In this document: positions 35,952 through 46,837 of the stretch, in pieces | Position numbering within the stretch: position 1 is the first letter of the stretch | Layout: each line of letters begins with the position of its first letter | Source of the DNA: Dillenia suffruticosa | Taxonomy: Eukaryota > Streptophyta > Magnoliopsida > Dilleniales > Dilleniaceae | Direction of reading: 5' to 3' | DNA length: 64,000 bases | Assembly: GCA_033439265.1 (NCBI GenBank) | Contig: JAVTVX010000024.1 | Span: 9,965,001-10,029,000 of the forward strand | Made by a program: the position numbers and the translations under genes | The notes under the pieces: model-generated | What the model saw: only the letters and a program-made list of their open reading frames with translations | Told to the model about the DNA's origin: nothing | The model's database searches: none

Positions 35952-37344
35952 TTATTACACGATTCTGGTGTATCAAGATTTCGAGTAAGTATACCCTAGT
36001 CAAGTATTGCGTGTAGTGTGAACAGGAGTCGTTCTCATGAGAATTAGACAAAATAAATCAAGATTGCAAAAATTTGAAGACAAAAAATAATAGATAAAAA
36101 CCATAATTTTATAAAACTCTAAAATATTGATTTGATCTGTTTTCAAGTTTTTTATATAGTCAAATTCTTTCAAATTACTTGAAGTTATTGGTTATAGAAT
36201 TATTATTGATGATGGCAGATTTTTTCTAAAGTAGATTCACCTAATGGCATGCAATGAAATCCTAATTGAATTAACCAAAACTCAATGGTCATACAATTTT
36301 GATTAAAACAAATTGCAATAAAATAAATAGAAAATCTGTAATTAGAGTTTTCTCTAAAACCCCACACATGATATTAATCCAATGGGCATACTTATAATCT
36401 CATATAGATTTTATTATTTGGACTAATCTCGTGCAATTATATTAGTCATACATGCATTCGATTTCAAATCTTCAAAATATAAGCCTAAACGTTTTGAAGC
36501 ATTAAGTTCAACAATAAAATATTGTCAAACAATAATAATGCCAATAAATATTTAAGAAAAACAAACAAATTAAATCATGCTATTAATCAAAAAATAGAAT
36601 TAATTGAGTTCTAGGAATAAGAAATTTAGGTAGACATAATGAAGAAAAACAAAAAAGTAAAGAAAACATTACAACCCCTTTTGCACCTAAAGTAGATGAA
36701 AAACGTCCTATAGAGGCTGCAAGGGTTAGTCTTGTTCTCCTCTTCCTCTAAATTCATGCAAGGTAGCCCTATATTTATTGGTCCAAAACCCTAATCAACA
36801 AGAGGTGGTGAATGGTTAGGAGATTTGGCTTTTCACTAGGACTTGGAAGTTGAGTTGTGATAATAAAGTTTATCCTATTGCTCTTCCCAAATTTGGAAAC
36901 TTGAACATTATCATTCATTTTGATGATTCTTGAAATTACCTATAAATTTATCCCAAAAATCTCTCACTAGATAAGTTCAAGTAGTTTCCCTTTTCAACAA
37001 AAACTTCTCTTTCTTAAATTTCAACAGTATAGCAACTTGTTCCAAATTTTTGAATATTTTTTGGCCTAAATCAGTTTCCATACTCTTTACAAAATTTGTA
37101 TGCCTTGAAGTCTTCTTTGTAATGCCATAAGAATCACGTTAATCAGCTATCGGAGAAAAAATTATGCCCAAAATACTAATAGGTGTCTTTGTAGTTCGAA
37201 CTTTTTTAAATAACCTCAAAATTTTCTAAAACAAAACCCATGAAAATAATTAATATGATGTTATAAAACAAGATTTCTAATAGTCCTAAAAGTCATAAAT
37301 AGGACCTAAAATAAAATAATTCATGTGTATAAAAATATTGCTAT
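35952..37344. mobile_element. Unclassified 1.39 kb insertion inside the MULE transposase gene
   Basis: Transposase text stops at ...SYKQL and resumes as LSRLLDVIV, so about 1,393 bp are foreign. The junction repeats CAATTA (35946-35951) and CAACTA (37345-37350), a possible 6-bp target duplication. The left part (AGTATACCCTAGTCAAG, AACAGGAGTCGTTCTCATGAG) resembles widespread non-coding plant repeats that I cannot place. There are no inverted ends, LTRs or coding motifs that I can see. The body is AT-rich. Confidence 0.55.
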
Positions 37345-38640
37345 CAACTATCTCGCCTATTGGATGTAATAGTGTAAAGGAATCTAGGGACACGAGTCAC
37401 TTGAAAGTTGGGTCCGCTAAATGCAAATAGTGAAAGGGTATTTGAATCTGTGTTTTGGGTATTTGGTCTAAATATCATGGCTTTTAGGAGTTGTAAGCCA
37501 TTGATCCGTGTAGATGGGACTTATCTCTATAGAAAATACAAACACAAATTGTTGATTGCATATAGTATGAACGATACCAATCACATTGTTCCACTAACAT
37601 TCGGGTTGATTGATGGAGAGTTGTGGTTTTTGAGTTGTGTGCAAGAGCATGTTGTTGGAGATAGGGAACATCTCATCTGCTTAATTTAATATCAGCATGA
37701 ATGGATAAGGGCAATAGTTGCTTGTCCAAAGGTTGGATAGTCACCTCCAAATGTTATGTGGTGATTTTGCATGCGTCATATTGTTAGCAACTTCAACACG
37801 CACCACAAAAAATCAAGCTTATAAGAAAGTTGCCATCATTGCTGCATTACAGCCATAGCTTGAGAAGTTTGAGCAATATATGGCGAGGATAAAGGATATA
37901 AAAGAAAATACTCCCGTTTATTTTACAAATATTGCCCCCTAAACAATGGACTCTCTTAACATGGTGGCTTTCATTTTGGGTATGTGACGACAAACATAAA
38001 TAGAAGTTATAATGTCATATTAAAAGGAGCAAGGAATCTACATGTTTTTTTTTTTGCCTTGGTGCTTAAGACTTTCTACAACTCGATGAACTATTTTGAG
38101 ACTCGACTAGGTAAGGTGAGAGCGGGAATGGCAAGAGGAGAGTGATACACAAAGTATGCCGCAGCCATGCTAGAGAGATGGATAAGCACAGTTAACCTCT
38201 AAATGGTTGTCTCTTTTAGTAGAGAGCATGGGATCTATGAGGTAGAAACAGACAATAAACAAACACGGTATGGCAACAACGGAGGTAGTAAACAGATTGT
38301 GGATGTGAGAAATGAGCATTGCACATGTAGGAAATGACAAATGTATAGAATTTCTTGCTCTCATGTAGTTGCTACAATAACCCGGATGATAATTGATGTG
38401 CATATGATCGTCGGGAAATGGATGACATGGGAATGCCAACTTAGAGTTTATAACCATCATTTCTTACCAGTAGGAGACAATTCGGGTTGGCCTATAGGTT
38501 CGTACCCAATAGTTATTTTCGTTGTATCACTTCAACGTGAGAAAGGAAGAACTAGATCATCTCGATCATGTGAGAATTATAGTGCAAAGAATCACAATAG
38601 AAGGAGATGCACAAGGTAAATGAGGTGTAGATTTTATGAC
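37345..38640 (+). pseudogene. MuDR-type MULE transposase, catalytic core and SWIM zinc finger
   Basis: ERVFESVFWVFGLNIMAFRS, KPLIRVDGTYLYRKYKHKLL and NHIVPLTFGLIDGE are the first catalytic block of the MULE DDE domain (VDGT aspartate near 37515). FCMRHIVSNFNTH (about 37770) is the usual HxxC-type region, and LEKFEQYMARIKDI follows. The SWIM finger is visible as CTC (38320-38328) and SCSH (38352-38363), with a TGA where a tryptophan is usual. It ends with a basic NHNRRRC tail. There are several further stops. It is not functional as read. Confidence 0.85.
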
Positions 38641-38944
38641 AGATAAGGACACAATTGAAGACTTTATCCAACCCAAACCAATAATCCTTGATTGTTAATG
38701 TATTTTATGTGTACTTCTTGTATTTCTTATGATGATGGAAATTATCTTGTATTAATGTATTTCTTAATGAATATTAACCATTATTATACTTTATGGCTTT
38801 CTTAAAACACTTACTCAAGACTTTCTTAATGAACATCTTAACTGTTATTATACTTTTTAACTTTTTGGATTAATGTATTTCTTAATGAACATTAATTGTT
38901 ATTATTTTTCTTGTATTAATGTTTTTTTTTTCATTGCGTCCCAT

Positions 38945-40560
38945 ATGGATCCTGAACCTATTGTTTAGAGTTTTCTACACTTCCATCCATGTCACCGTTC
39001 TTCGAGAGTTTTGGATAGAGAGAATACTACTTGGCTCACTTGCCATCGACGTGAAGTAGTTTTATGGCGTTGGGAGCACGGTCATATTGACTAGCGGGGT
39101 TCTCCCTCTCCCAAAGCAATCAGGATATTTGGGTGTTGCTCGACTACGATTCATTCAGTTGGATTGGTATTTGATCACTGCCCTAGTAGAAAGATGGGGA
39201 CAAGAGACACATGTTTCATATGTCCCACGGTGAGCTCATGATCATACTACGTAATGTAGAGATTCTTTTAGATTTACCTATAAATGGGATTTCCTTAGTA
39301 AATATGTCGATAGATAGCTCGTGGGGTGATATGTATGAGAAATTGTTAGGTGTTAGACCTTTACGTTTAGCATTTAAGGGTAGTTCTTTGAGCACGTATT
39401 GGTTGTCTTAGTTTTTTGGTGTGTTGTCCAAGGGTGTATATTATGTACAAATTATACGGACTTGGACATATATTTTGTTATTGAGAAGAGATGTGTTGTT
39501 TTGTGATAAGACTGCATACTTCATTTATTTATATTTTTTGTTACTTCTAGAGGACTTAGATATATTTTTATCATCATAGTTGGGGATCTATGTATTTGAC
39601 ATATTTGTATAGACAATTTTGTAAAAGCACACAAGCAAACTCACATGAGATAGGTGGGGCACTCATCCTACTTCGGATTTTAAAATGGGAGAGGTTTCTT
39701 TATATTACTCCCATTAGGTAATCACTGGATTTGGAAAAGGATGGTCCACTAGCCATAAGGTGGAAGTGATTACCCTCCTTATGCACGTGATGACAATGTA
39801 TGGGGAGGTATTTTGATAAACAGTCAATCAATCATGTCGTGTGGGTGCCCAATACTAAGAATGTATTGTCTTCCTTTGTTGACTACTGTTATGAGGGTAG
39901 AAATTGAGAAGCATATTTGAACTATACGGTAAGTGTACAACTTGCTATTTTGTATTTATATTAATAATTTAGATATGCTAGTTTAACTAATATATATATA
40001 CTTTCTTGTAGTGGGATACTCTGTATCAGATTACACACTTCGATGGTGTCGACATGCCTGGGATGGTGAATTCTGCTATTGTGGTCATGGCAGATGATAT
40101 GGCACACCTTTTGATACGTAAACTGACTAGAGTGGTGACAAAGGAGATGATGAGGACCGAGAACATCGACAACCATGAGAGAGGACACGTCCTAGGAGAT
40201 CATCACTATCGCCATATCATGCATCACCGCCACCATTTTAATATCTACCCGATATAACAAAACTTTTGAGTAGGTATGTAGAATCTTCATCTTTTGTCAA
40301 CTAGTGTTTGATGATATCCCTCATGTTTTCACTCTGAGAGCTCCACAGAGGGGAGTTCATCCCGATATTTACATGAGTGAGGAATTGACATAGGTTGAAA
40401 GAGATAATACATCACCCTGTATAACATGTCCCCACTAGTTTTTTCTGATCCCCACTATAATGATATAGAACCCTCCTAAATCACATAGATAGACGATTTG
40501 GATTTAGTGTTTCATGATAATAGTATAGATGTAAGATCTAATTTAGGTTTTAGATAGTAT
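38945..40560 (+). pseudogene. Plant mobile domain (PMD, MAIN-like) gene carried by the MULE
   Basis: It starts MDPEPIV. LGVARLRFIQLDWYLITALVERW (38,0xx-39,200 in pieces), HMFHMSHGELMIILRNVEIL, LDLPINGIS and WGDMYEKLLGVRP follow; these are core blocks of the aminotransferase-like plant mobile domain. TWTYILLL, LFCDKTAYFIYLYFLLLLEDLD and WGSMYLTYLYRQFCKSTQANS, IGGALILLRILKWERF continue the domain. In host plants this domain occurs in MAIN/MAIL1 proteins that influence genome stability and transposon silencing, and copies are known inside transposons. Here it lies about 300 bp downstream of the transposase on the same strand, within the same inverted repeats. Stops interrupt it. Confidence 0.8.
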
Positions 40561-40880
40561 ACTAGGAGAAGAAGAAGACATTAAAACTTTTACATTCTAT
40601 ACTTTGCATATTTCATTGTGTTAATAAAAATTATATTTTTATTTTATCGATAATTGTATTATGAATTACTATAGTCTGTTTGTTAGTTTTACTATGTTGG
40701 TCAGCTATTGGATATGAGAATTCGTGACATTATATATTGTTGATATTACGTGCTGGTGTTTGCATTTGGATATATGAGAATCGGATAAAGAAGTTTGGGT
40801 ATGAGAATTAGTGTAGTTTGAATATGAGAGTTGGAAATGGACATGAGAATTCAAAATGAGCTAGCTTGTGGGGACAAAAG
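40561..40880 (+). other. Right subterminal region of the MULE
   Basis: Non-coding, AT-rich. It contains repeated GGATATGAGAATT-like words (near 40712, 40770, 40798, 40825 and 40846), a cluster of subterminal motifs of the sort often bound by a transposase, and leads into the right inverted repeat. Confidence 0.5.
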
Positions 40881-40986
40881 TATGTCGAGTGTTAAAAACT
40901 TGACGAATCTGGGTTACTTTTGAAATATTTTACCGCAATATGTCATTCTAAGAATTTTTTTTTTAGGTTAATTTCGTACAAAGCTC
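40881..40986 (-). repeat. Right terminal inverted repeat of the MULE
   Basis: Inverted match to 23572-23687. The outermost bases GAGCTTTGTACGAAATTA (minus strand) end at 40986, followed by C/ATGAAGCTG, the second target duplication. Confidence 0.85.
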
Positions 40987-42014
40987 ATGAAGCTGTCCTA
41001 GGCCTAACCCTAGCCTCCATCATCATCCGTACCCTCCTCAATTTCACTTTTATTTTTTTCCCTTCTTCGCACTATCACCATAACTCCTTCTCTCTCCATC
41101 TCCAACCTCGAGTCTCTCCTCTCCTTTGACAATGAAGAACAATGACAACAACAATACTCCAATGGGTCATCAAAACTTGTCTTCGTTCATCGCATCATCG
41201 AATCTAAAGTGAACGTTGATGGCTCATGGAAAAGCATGTTGTCGGGTGCTTTGGTTTCACGTGAGTCTAGAGATAAAGCGGTAATTATTCAAAGAACTAT
41301 ACAACCAAAAAAAAATTATTCAAAAAACTCAATTAGTATGCTCTTGGTATCTTTGATTGGTTTTTTGCAATTTCTTGAAAAGTTTGTGTGCTAATTTAGG
41401 GTTTGTCTAGAGATAAGTGGAGAGACATTTGAGGGGGGAGAGAGAGAGAGAGAGAGAGAGAGGAGTAGCTAAGTTAAAGATTGCCAAATATTGAATCTCT
41501 CTCTAGTAAAGACCAAGAAACCTAATGAGATTCATCTTTAGTTCTGATTCATTCTTGATATCAACCTTTCGATTTAACCTTCTATGAAGATGATATCTAA
41601 GGGTTTTTTCTCTTTATTTTTTGTTTGTAGTTTAAAGCAGAATCAATAGCAGATAAGAATGTTCACTTGTTGGAGGAGGTTGCAAAGTACAACAAAACCA
41701 AGGATTGCTAGCTTATTATCTCCGGCAAGGTCAAATCTTAACTTTCCGATCTCTTAATTTCTCTCATTCATTTATTGATGAGTAAATTAAAATTGCTTCA
41801 TATACTCCCTACTCCTATTCTTTTTTCATAGTTGGGAGTCAAATTGAATGCTTAGTAACATATAGAGTCTGAAATTTGGAGTTCTTCATTGTACTAATCG
41901 GGTCAAAATTGGATCCTTTTAGTATATTAATTTTTGCAAATAGCCTTTCCTAGCATCGTAAAAAGGAAGGTTGTTGATGGTCACTCTTAGGTCTTGGATT
42001 GATCACTTTTTTAT
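40987..42014 (+). other. Unassigned sequence, possibly a decayed gene piece
   Basis: After the target duplication there is CT-rich leader-like text. An ATG follows at about 41132 (MKNNDNNNTPMGHQNLSSFI), then a (GA)n tract (41438-41462). A short coding-like piece, KAESIADKNVHLLEEVAKYN, sits near 41635-41700 with AAG/GTC-type junctions. I do not recognise the family. The remainder to 42014 is AT-rich without clear features. Confidence 0.3.
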
Positions 42015-43205
42015 TTGAGTTCAATTTTAGTGTGTTTTAAAATCAATTTGAATTTATACCATATCGATCCACCATTATTGCTAAGACATTTGATTGAGAC
42101 ATTTAGAATGCAGAAAAGAAACTTACATATGATATCCATTGATTTAGATAAAATATATGATAGGATTCATAGAGATATATTATCGTGGGCGCTGATGAAA
42201 AGGGAAATCTTGTTGAGATATATTAATCTCTTTAAAGATATATATGAGGAAGTTGTGAACAATAGAAGAATTTGCGAACTGATCATTTTCCAATTAATAT
42301 TGGGATTCACCAAGGTTCAGTATTAAGTCTCCCTTTTTTTGCAATAGTGATAGAAGAAATTACAAATAGTATTCAAGATAAAATACCATGATTTATACTT
42401 TTTGCAGATGATATCGTATTGGTCAATAAAAACGAAAAAGAATATTAGTACTAAATTGAAGTTATGGATGGTTACACCAAAAGTTAGAGGATTTAAATTG
42501 AACTGATTAAAAATTGAGTATATGAGATATATATGTAGTTACAATTATCAGAAAGATGAACGAATGATAGATTTAAATTGAAACGATCAAAAACTGAGAA
42601 TATGAGATATACGTTTAGTGGTAATTATTGGAAAGATGAATGAATGATTAAGTTAACATGAAAAGGTATACCATAACATAAACGTTTCGATATTTTAGTT
42701 TTATCATTCAAAAGGATGGTAATATAGATAGAGATATAAATTATAGAATTCAATCAGATTGAATCAAATGAAGAAGAGTGTTTGGAGTTCTTTGGGATCT
42801 CATGATACCATTTCATTTAAAAGAGAAGTTCTACAAAACCACAATAAAATCTGCGTTATTAAATGACAATGAGTTTTAGACCATCAAACAATATTAAAGT
42901 ATAAAATGGCTATAGTTAAAATGATGATATTTAAGTAGATATATGTATAAAAAGAAAAGATATTATTAAAATGAATAGATACGTACTAAATTAAAAGTGA
43001 GTTCAATTATGGATAAAATATAAAAATATCATCTAATTTAGTTTGGACGTATGCAACAAATACCCAAACACACATCAATTAAGACAATCGAGAATTGAAT
43101 ATTTAGTGAAACGTAAGAATAAACCGTTGACAATTTAAATACAAATTATCCATAAAAATATGATAGTTATAGAGTTAGTTGAGCAAATGGTTTTAAATAA
43201 AAATG
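42015..43205 (+). mobile_element. RTE-type LINE fossil, reverse transcriptase 3' half
   Basis: LLRHLIETFRMQKRNLHMIS, IDLDKIYDRIHRDILSWAL and RYINLFKDIYEEVV are the fingers/palm blocks of plant RTE-like LINE reverse transcriptase. SVLSPFFFAIVIEEI-like text and FADDIVLVN (near 42400-42426) follow, then FRY-like, IIQKDGNIDRDI, RIQSD and KLKVSSIMDKI pieces of the C-terminal region. There are many stops and frame changes, no 5' part and no clear poly-A tail or target duplication, so it is a truncated, old copy. Confidence 0.8.
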
Positions 43206-43333
43206 AATAAAATAGGAGAATTCAAACAAATTAAACCACCTCTAGTCATTTTAAATTTTTATGGATTTTTTCTTCTGTTTCTTCTTCTTTTAGAAAAAAT
43301 TAACTATATATATTTTTTATCTCTTTCATTTGT

Positions 43334-46116
43334 TGTGGCAGCAACAAAAAAAAAATTCAAAAATCACTTTCCCAATTTTTTTTCCTCATTTCTCTCCCGT
43401 CTCCCTCAATCTCTCTCTCTCAATTTCTCTACCTCCCACGGCCAACACCTTCCTCCTCCGACCACTGCACGCGGCCATTCTTCCCTCTCTCTTTCCCTTT
43501 CTCTCTCTCTCTCTAGCTCTCAAACAGAGCTTTCTCTTCTTCTCCCTCGCACGCACGAACAGTTTTCCCTCTCCTTCCTTTGTTCGCTCACACAATGCTC
43601 GTTGTGAGCACTTCCCTTCTGCAACCAACCCAAACCAGAGCCCGATTGGACCTTTGAAAAACCTTAGGCCACGACTGCGATTCTCTCTCTGCACAGATAA
43701 GGACTGGTTCCTAATCCTAGCTCTAGGGTTTTGAATTTACTTAGTAATTAGGTTTAATTGCTAAAATGTGTCTCAATTTGGAAGCGTTACAGGCTCCAAA
43801 CTGAATCAAATGGCGCACGAAAGCTAAGTTTGCGAGTTGCGAAAACCTTAGGTGAGGGAATTTCTAATCCCTTTGATAAATTGAATGAATTTAGGGTTAA
43901 TTTAGGATGAGAAATCCTGTATATGTCCTGAAAATGTATGGGATTAGAATAAGAATGCATTTTCTGAAATTCATGATTTTTGCTTAATGAGCATACTATG
44001 ATCTTTTAGTCATAACTCTCTCTGCACAAAAGCAAATCATGTGAGGCTTTTTGCATATGAAAGTAGACTCCCGTATCTTGAAAATGAGATGTGATTCGTT
44101 GAAATCGCATAAGAGCCAAATTTGTTATGATTTATCAAAGAATTTTAGTGGTGCAGATTGTCCTGTTTCTGTTCTGCTGCAGTTGTTTGTCTTCCCTTCA
44201 ATTTTAAGATGCCTTTGAGGCTGAATTCTGCTAAGCCCTGAACATGAAAGTTGTAAGTCTATATCTTATCTTTAATTTGAGATAAGAATCATGTGATTTG
44301 GATATGTGTAGTAAAAGTTATAGGCTTTTTCCCATGGCTGCGCAGATAGGAATTTTGAATTCTGGACTATGATGTTCGTGGACTTAGATGCTTTGCTATG
44401 ATTTGAATGGATTTAGGACATAAGCATCAAAATTGTAGTTTTATATCTAATTTTTAAGTAAAAATTGGAATTTCCATGATCTAAGAAGTGTAGGTCAAGA
44501 TACAGCTATTTTTTTTATATAAAATGTTGTGCCAGAAATTATTGGGAGGTTAGGAATTTGTAATGTATTGAGAAGAACCACTTTGTTCTAGTATTGGTGT
44601 ACGATTTAATGATTTATTTGTGACCAATGTCTTAGGTTAAGGCATTCGGAATTAAAGAAGGAGTAGGAATTTATTGAATTTGGGAATTGGGAGTGATTAC
44701 CCTCCCAAAAGGTGAGTGGATGGTTCATTGTGTTCTTAAATGAGTAACTTGTTTTAAAATTGCTTTATAAATGGTTTTGTAAGATTTTTACATGTTTTAT
44801 ATAAATTGTTTTGTGATTGTGGGATATATGAACTGAATTGTGAAGTATGAATGCATCCACCGTGTTTATGAATGCATGTGTACCATATGTTATTTGATAT
44901 TGTTTTATGAATTGCTATGACAAAAAATTTATGATTATTTGTTGGAAATTATGACACATGAATTGTGAAATGAGGTGTTTGAGAAATGAGGGTGCTGGTA
45001 GTTAATGGCTATAGTCATTCCCACCACAGAGCGACCCGACGGGTTGGTGTGGTTGGGATTGGGGTTGGATGTGCGGGGGAGTTAGATGTCCCTCCCTCTG
45101 CTGAAGTCGTGCTATATCTAGTTTGCACCCCGGTGAGGTACGAGCCAATGCCAAGGAAGGGGGTATATTTTGAAACCCTTGGCGGACTTTCATCTAGGTT
45201 CGGCCAGCCTAAAACGGGAGTGCTTTCGATGGAACCCTATGATTTTCCGATGGAATGATCAATGTGGATGCATGATTTGCAAATTGATCGAATTATTGAA
45301 ATGATTTTACATATATAAAGTGTGGTTATGAGATATGTTTTGACTGCCCCACATTCACCTCTCATTTATGAACACAATCACACCATTGCACTCCACTTAC
45401 TAAGTATTCTCCAATATTCACCCATCTCTCTATATTTTTCAGAGAATACTTAATTCGGAGACTGGACGTTGGAGCTTGCGAAGGATATTTCGCCGACTTG
45501 TATAGGTATCTAGCAAATGTAGAATTTTTGGGAATTGTAGTTCATAGAACCATGGGAAGGAAGTCTATATATCTTATGCATGCGGATTTACTAATACTGG
45601 TTGATTCTTCAGCAAGTATTGGTAAAATCCGATAATTATGATTTGGAATTTCATTATTTTGATTTAACTATTTTTAGATAATATTTTATATTGTATTGGG
45701 ACATTTAGATTGAAATGTTGAATTTTGACATTTATTTTTGGTGTTATGAAGTTCTGTACATTTCATACCGTTTGGATTTTATTAATACTGGATTGTTTTC
45801 TTCAGATAAGCATTAGTAAAAATCCTACGACTATAATTTGAGATTTCTTTTATTTTAAATACTTTATTTGTACTAAGATTTCTGGAATGGCTGGATTGCC
45901 ACACTGTATGCTTGTGTGTACAGGGATAAACTAGATGGGTCCTTTGCATGTGTATTATTTTTTATGAATTTCTTACATTGATGGATTTGTGTACCAGAAG
46001 ATTCATTGTTCAGTCATGTAGCCTTGTGGGGTCCCGGTGTATGGGGAGATTTTGCCTGTGTACCGAGACAATGCGGCCGTTGTTGCATGCTCGATCCAAG
46101 GATCGAGGCGTGACAT
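43334..46116 (+). repeat. Solo LTR of a second long-LTR Gypsy family
   Basis: It ends AGGATCGAGGCGTGACA at 46116, the same end style as the Tekay LTRs, and carries their module order. There is a CT-rich leader with CTCTCTCTCT; an intron-like end TTACAG (about 43790); AACCTTAGGTGAGGG (near 43850); the hairpin at 44689-44706 with GTGAGT at 44712; and CTATATTTTTCAG near 45435. The left end is placed at TGTGGCAGC because TTTGT (43329-43333) nearly matches TTTAT (46117-46121). This start is less certain than the end. No internal region follows. Confidence 0.7.
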
Positions 46117-46599
46117 TTATCTCTCAAATGACCGACATCAAATTTGAAATTAAAATTCAGGTTATTGTTATTATTGTTGTTGTTGTTATTGTTTTGAGTT
46201 CATTTTATGTCTTTCGAAAATGCTTAATTAAATTCTCACACAATCAAAATATAATGTTTGATCGTTTTAAAATATATTTTGTTATGAATGTAAATTTACA
46301 ATGGTATATGCTTTTCTAATCTTGATCCCGGCGTATTAAGAAATTTAGGGTGGTGGTTACTCCAGTGATGATGGATTTTAGGGCCTGGATTGATGTTGAT
46401 GTTTTCTTTCTTGTTTGTAATATGAAGATGGCTTATTCGAGACTTGTCCAGAAACATGTCTACGTTTTCTTTTCGGTGGTCCTTTTTTAGGGGGGGATTT
46501 TTTCTGGGGGAGGGGCTTAAAATTGAGACACAATAGGGATTCTATCACTTCTAATTTTTTTGGTATTACGAAGGCATAAAAGCTGCGACTAATAAGTCA

Positions 46600-46837
46600 G
46601 AATTTCTGTTACACTTGCCATATGGGCCAGAGCTCTCGCTCGCTTATGTTTTTGGCCATCTAGAGCGAAACAGGTTTCACTGCATTTTACCACATTTTTT
46701 ATGATTCGTTTGTGGACTCACAGTGCTGACTTCAACTTAACATTATTTTTTTCAGAAATTGTCTGGGCATAGCAGGTTACAGCATCAGCCAATCGACGCT
46801 GGAAACAATCTTTAATCATTTTGCAGCTAACTCATGA
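46600..46837 (+). pseudogene. 3'-terminal exons of an ABCA1-type ABC transporter (fragment)
   Basis: Two exons are visible. The first (to 46673) reads HLPYGPELSLAYVFGHLERN. An 82-bp intron with GT (46674) and AG (46755) follows, then the second exon (46756-46837) reads [19 protein letters not shown], then NHFAANS and a stop. From memory this matches the C-terminus of plant ABCA1 (full-size ABC transporter of the A subfamily, AOH1), where LSLADVFGHIERNR joins [15 protein letters not shown]. The phase across the intron is correct. The large upstream part of the gene is not in the window, because a solo LTR ends about 480 bp before. It is a displaced or truncated fragment, not a working gene. 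Confidence 0.65.

Larger units (their letters stand above)
23572..40986 (+). mobile_element. MuDR-type MULE with transposase and plant-mobile-domain genes, interrupted twice
   Basis: Terminal inverted repeats of about 105-115 bp begin GAGTTTGTATGGAATTA on the left and, read inward from the right, GAGCTTTGTACGAAATTA. They continue to match through AATTCTTA, AATGACATA, GTAACCCA and an inner ACTCAACATA/ACTCGACATA. The 9-bp sequence ATGAAGCTG flanks both sides (23563-23571 and 40987-40995), as expected for Mutator-like elements. Inside are a MULE transposase and a plant-mobile-domain gene, both with multiple stops. A 10.65 kb Gypsy element and a 1.39 kb unknown insertion were added later. The original size was about 5.4 kb. 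Confidence 0.88.

Noticed and set aside
23470-41060. A host reading frame appearing to continue across the MULE site (ILAQIALSDDEA on the left, GLTLASIIIRTLLN on the right).
   Set aside because: Both sides read open in one frame across one copy of the duplication, but I recognise no family and the stretch is short. Not called as a gene.
43203-43734. Two overlapping 134-residue Ser/Leu/Phe-rich frames.
   Set aside because: They fall in the T-rich and CT-rich leader of the solo LTR, are low complexity, and have a counterpart in none of the other LTRs at protein level.
46555-46600. CACTTCTAATTTTTTTGGTATTA as a left CACTA end for the gene-fragment block.
   Set aside because: Only a loose match to the 20394 end. 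No subterminal repeats follow, and it abuts the ABCA1-like exon directly.
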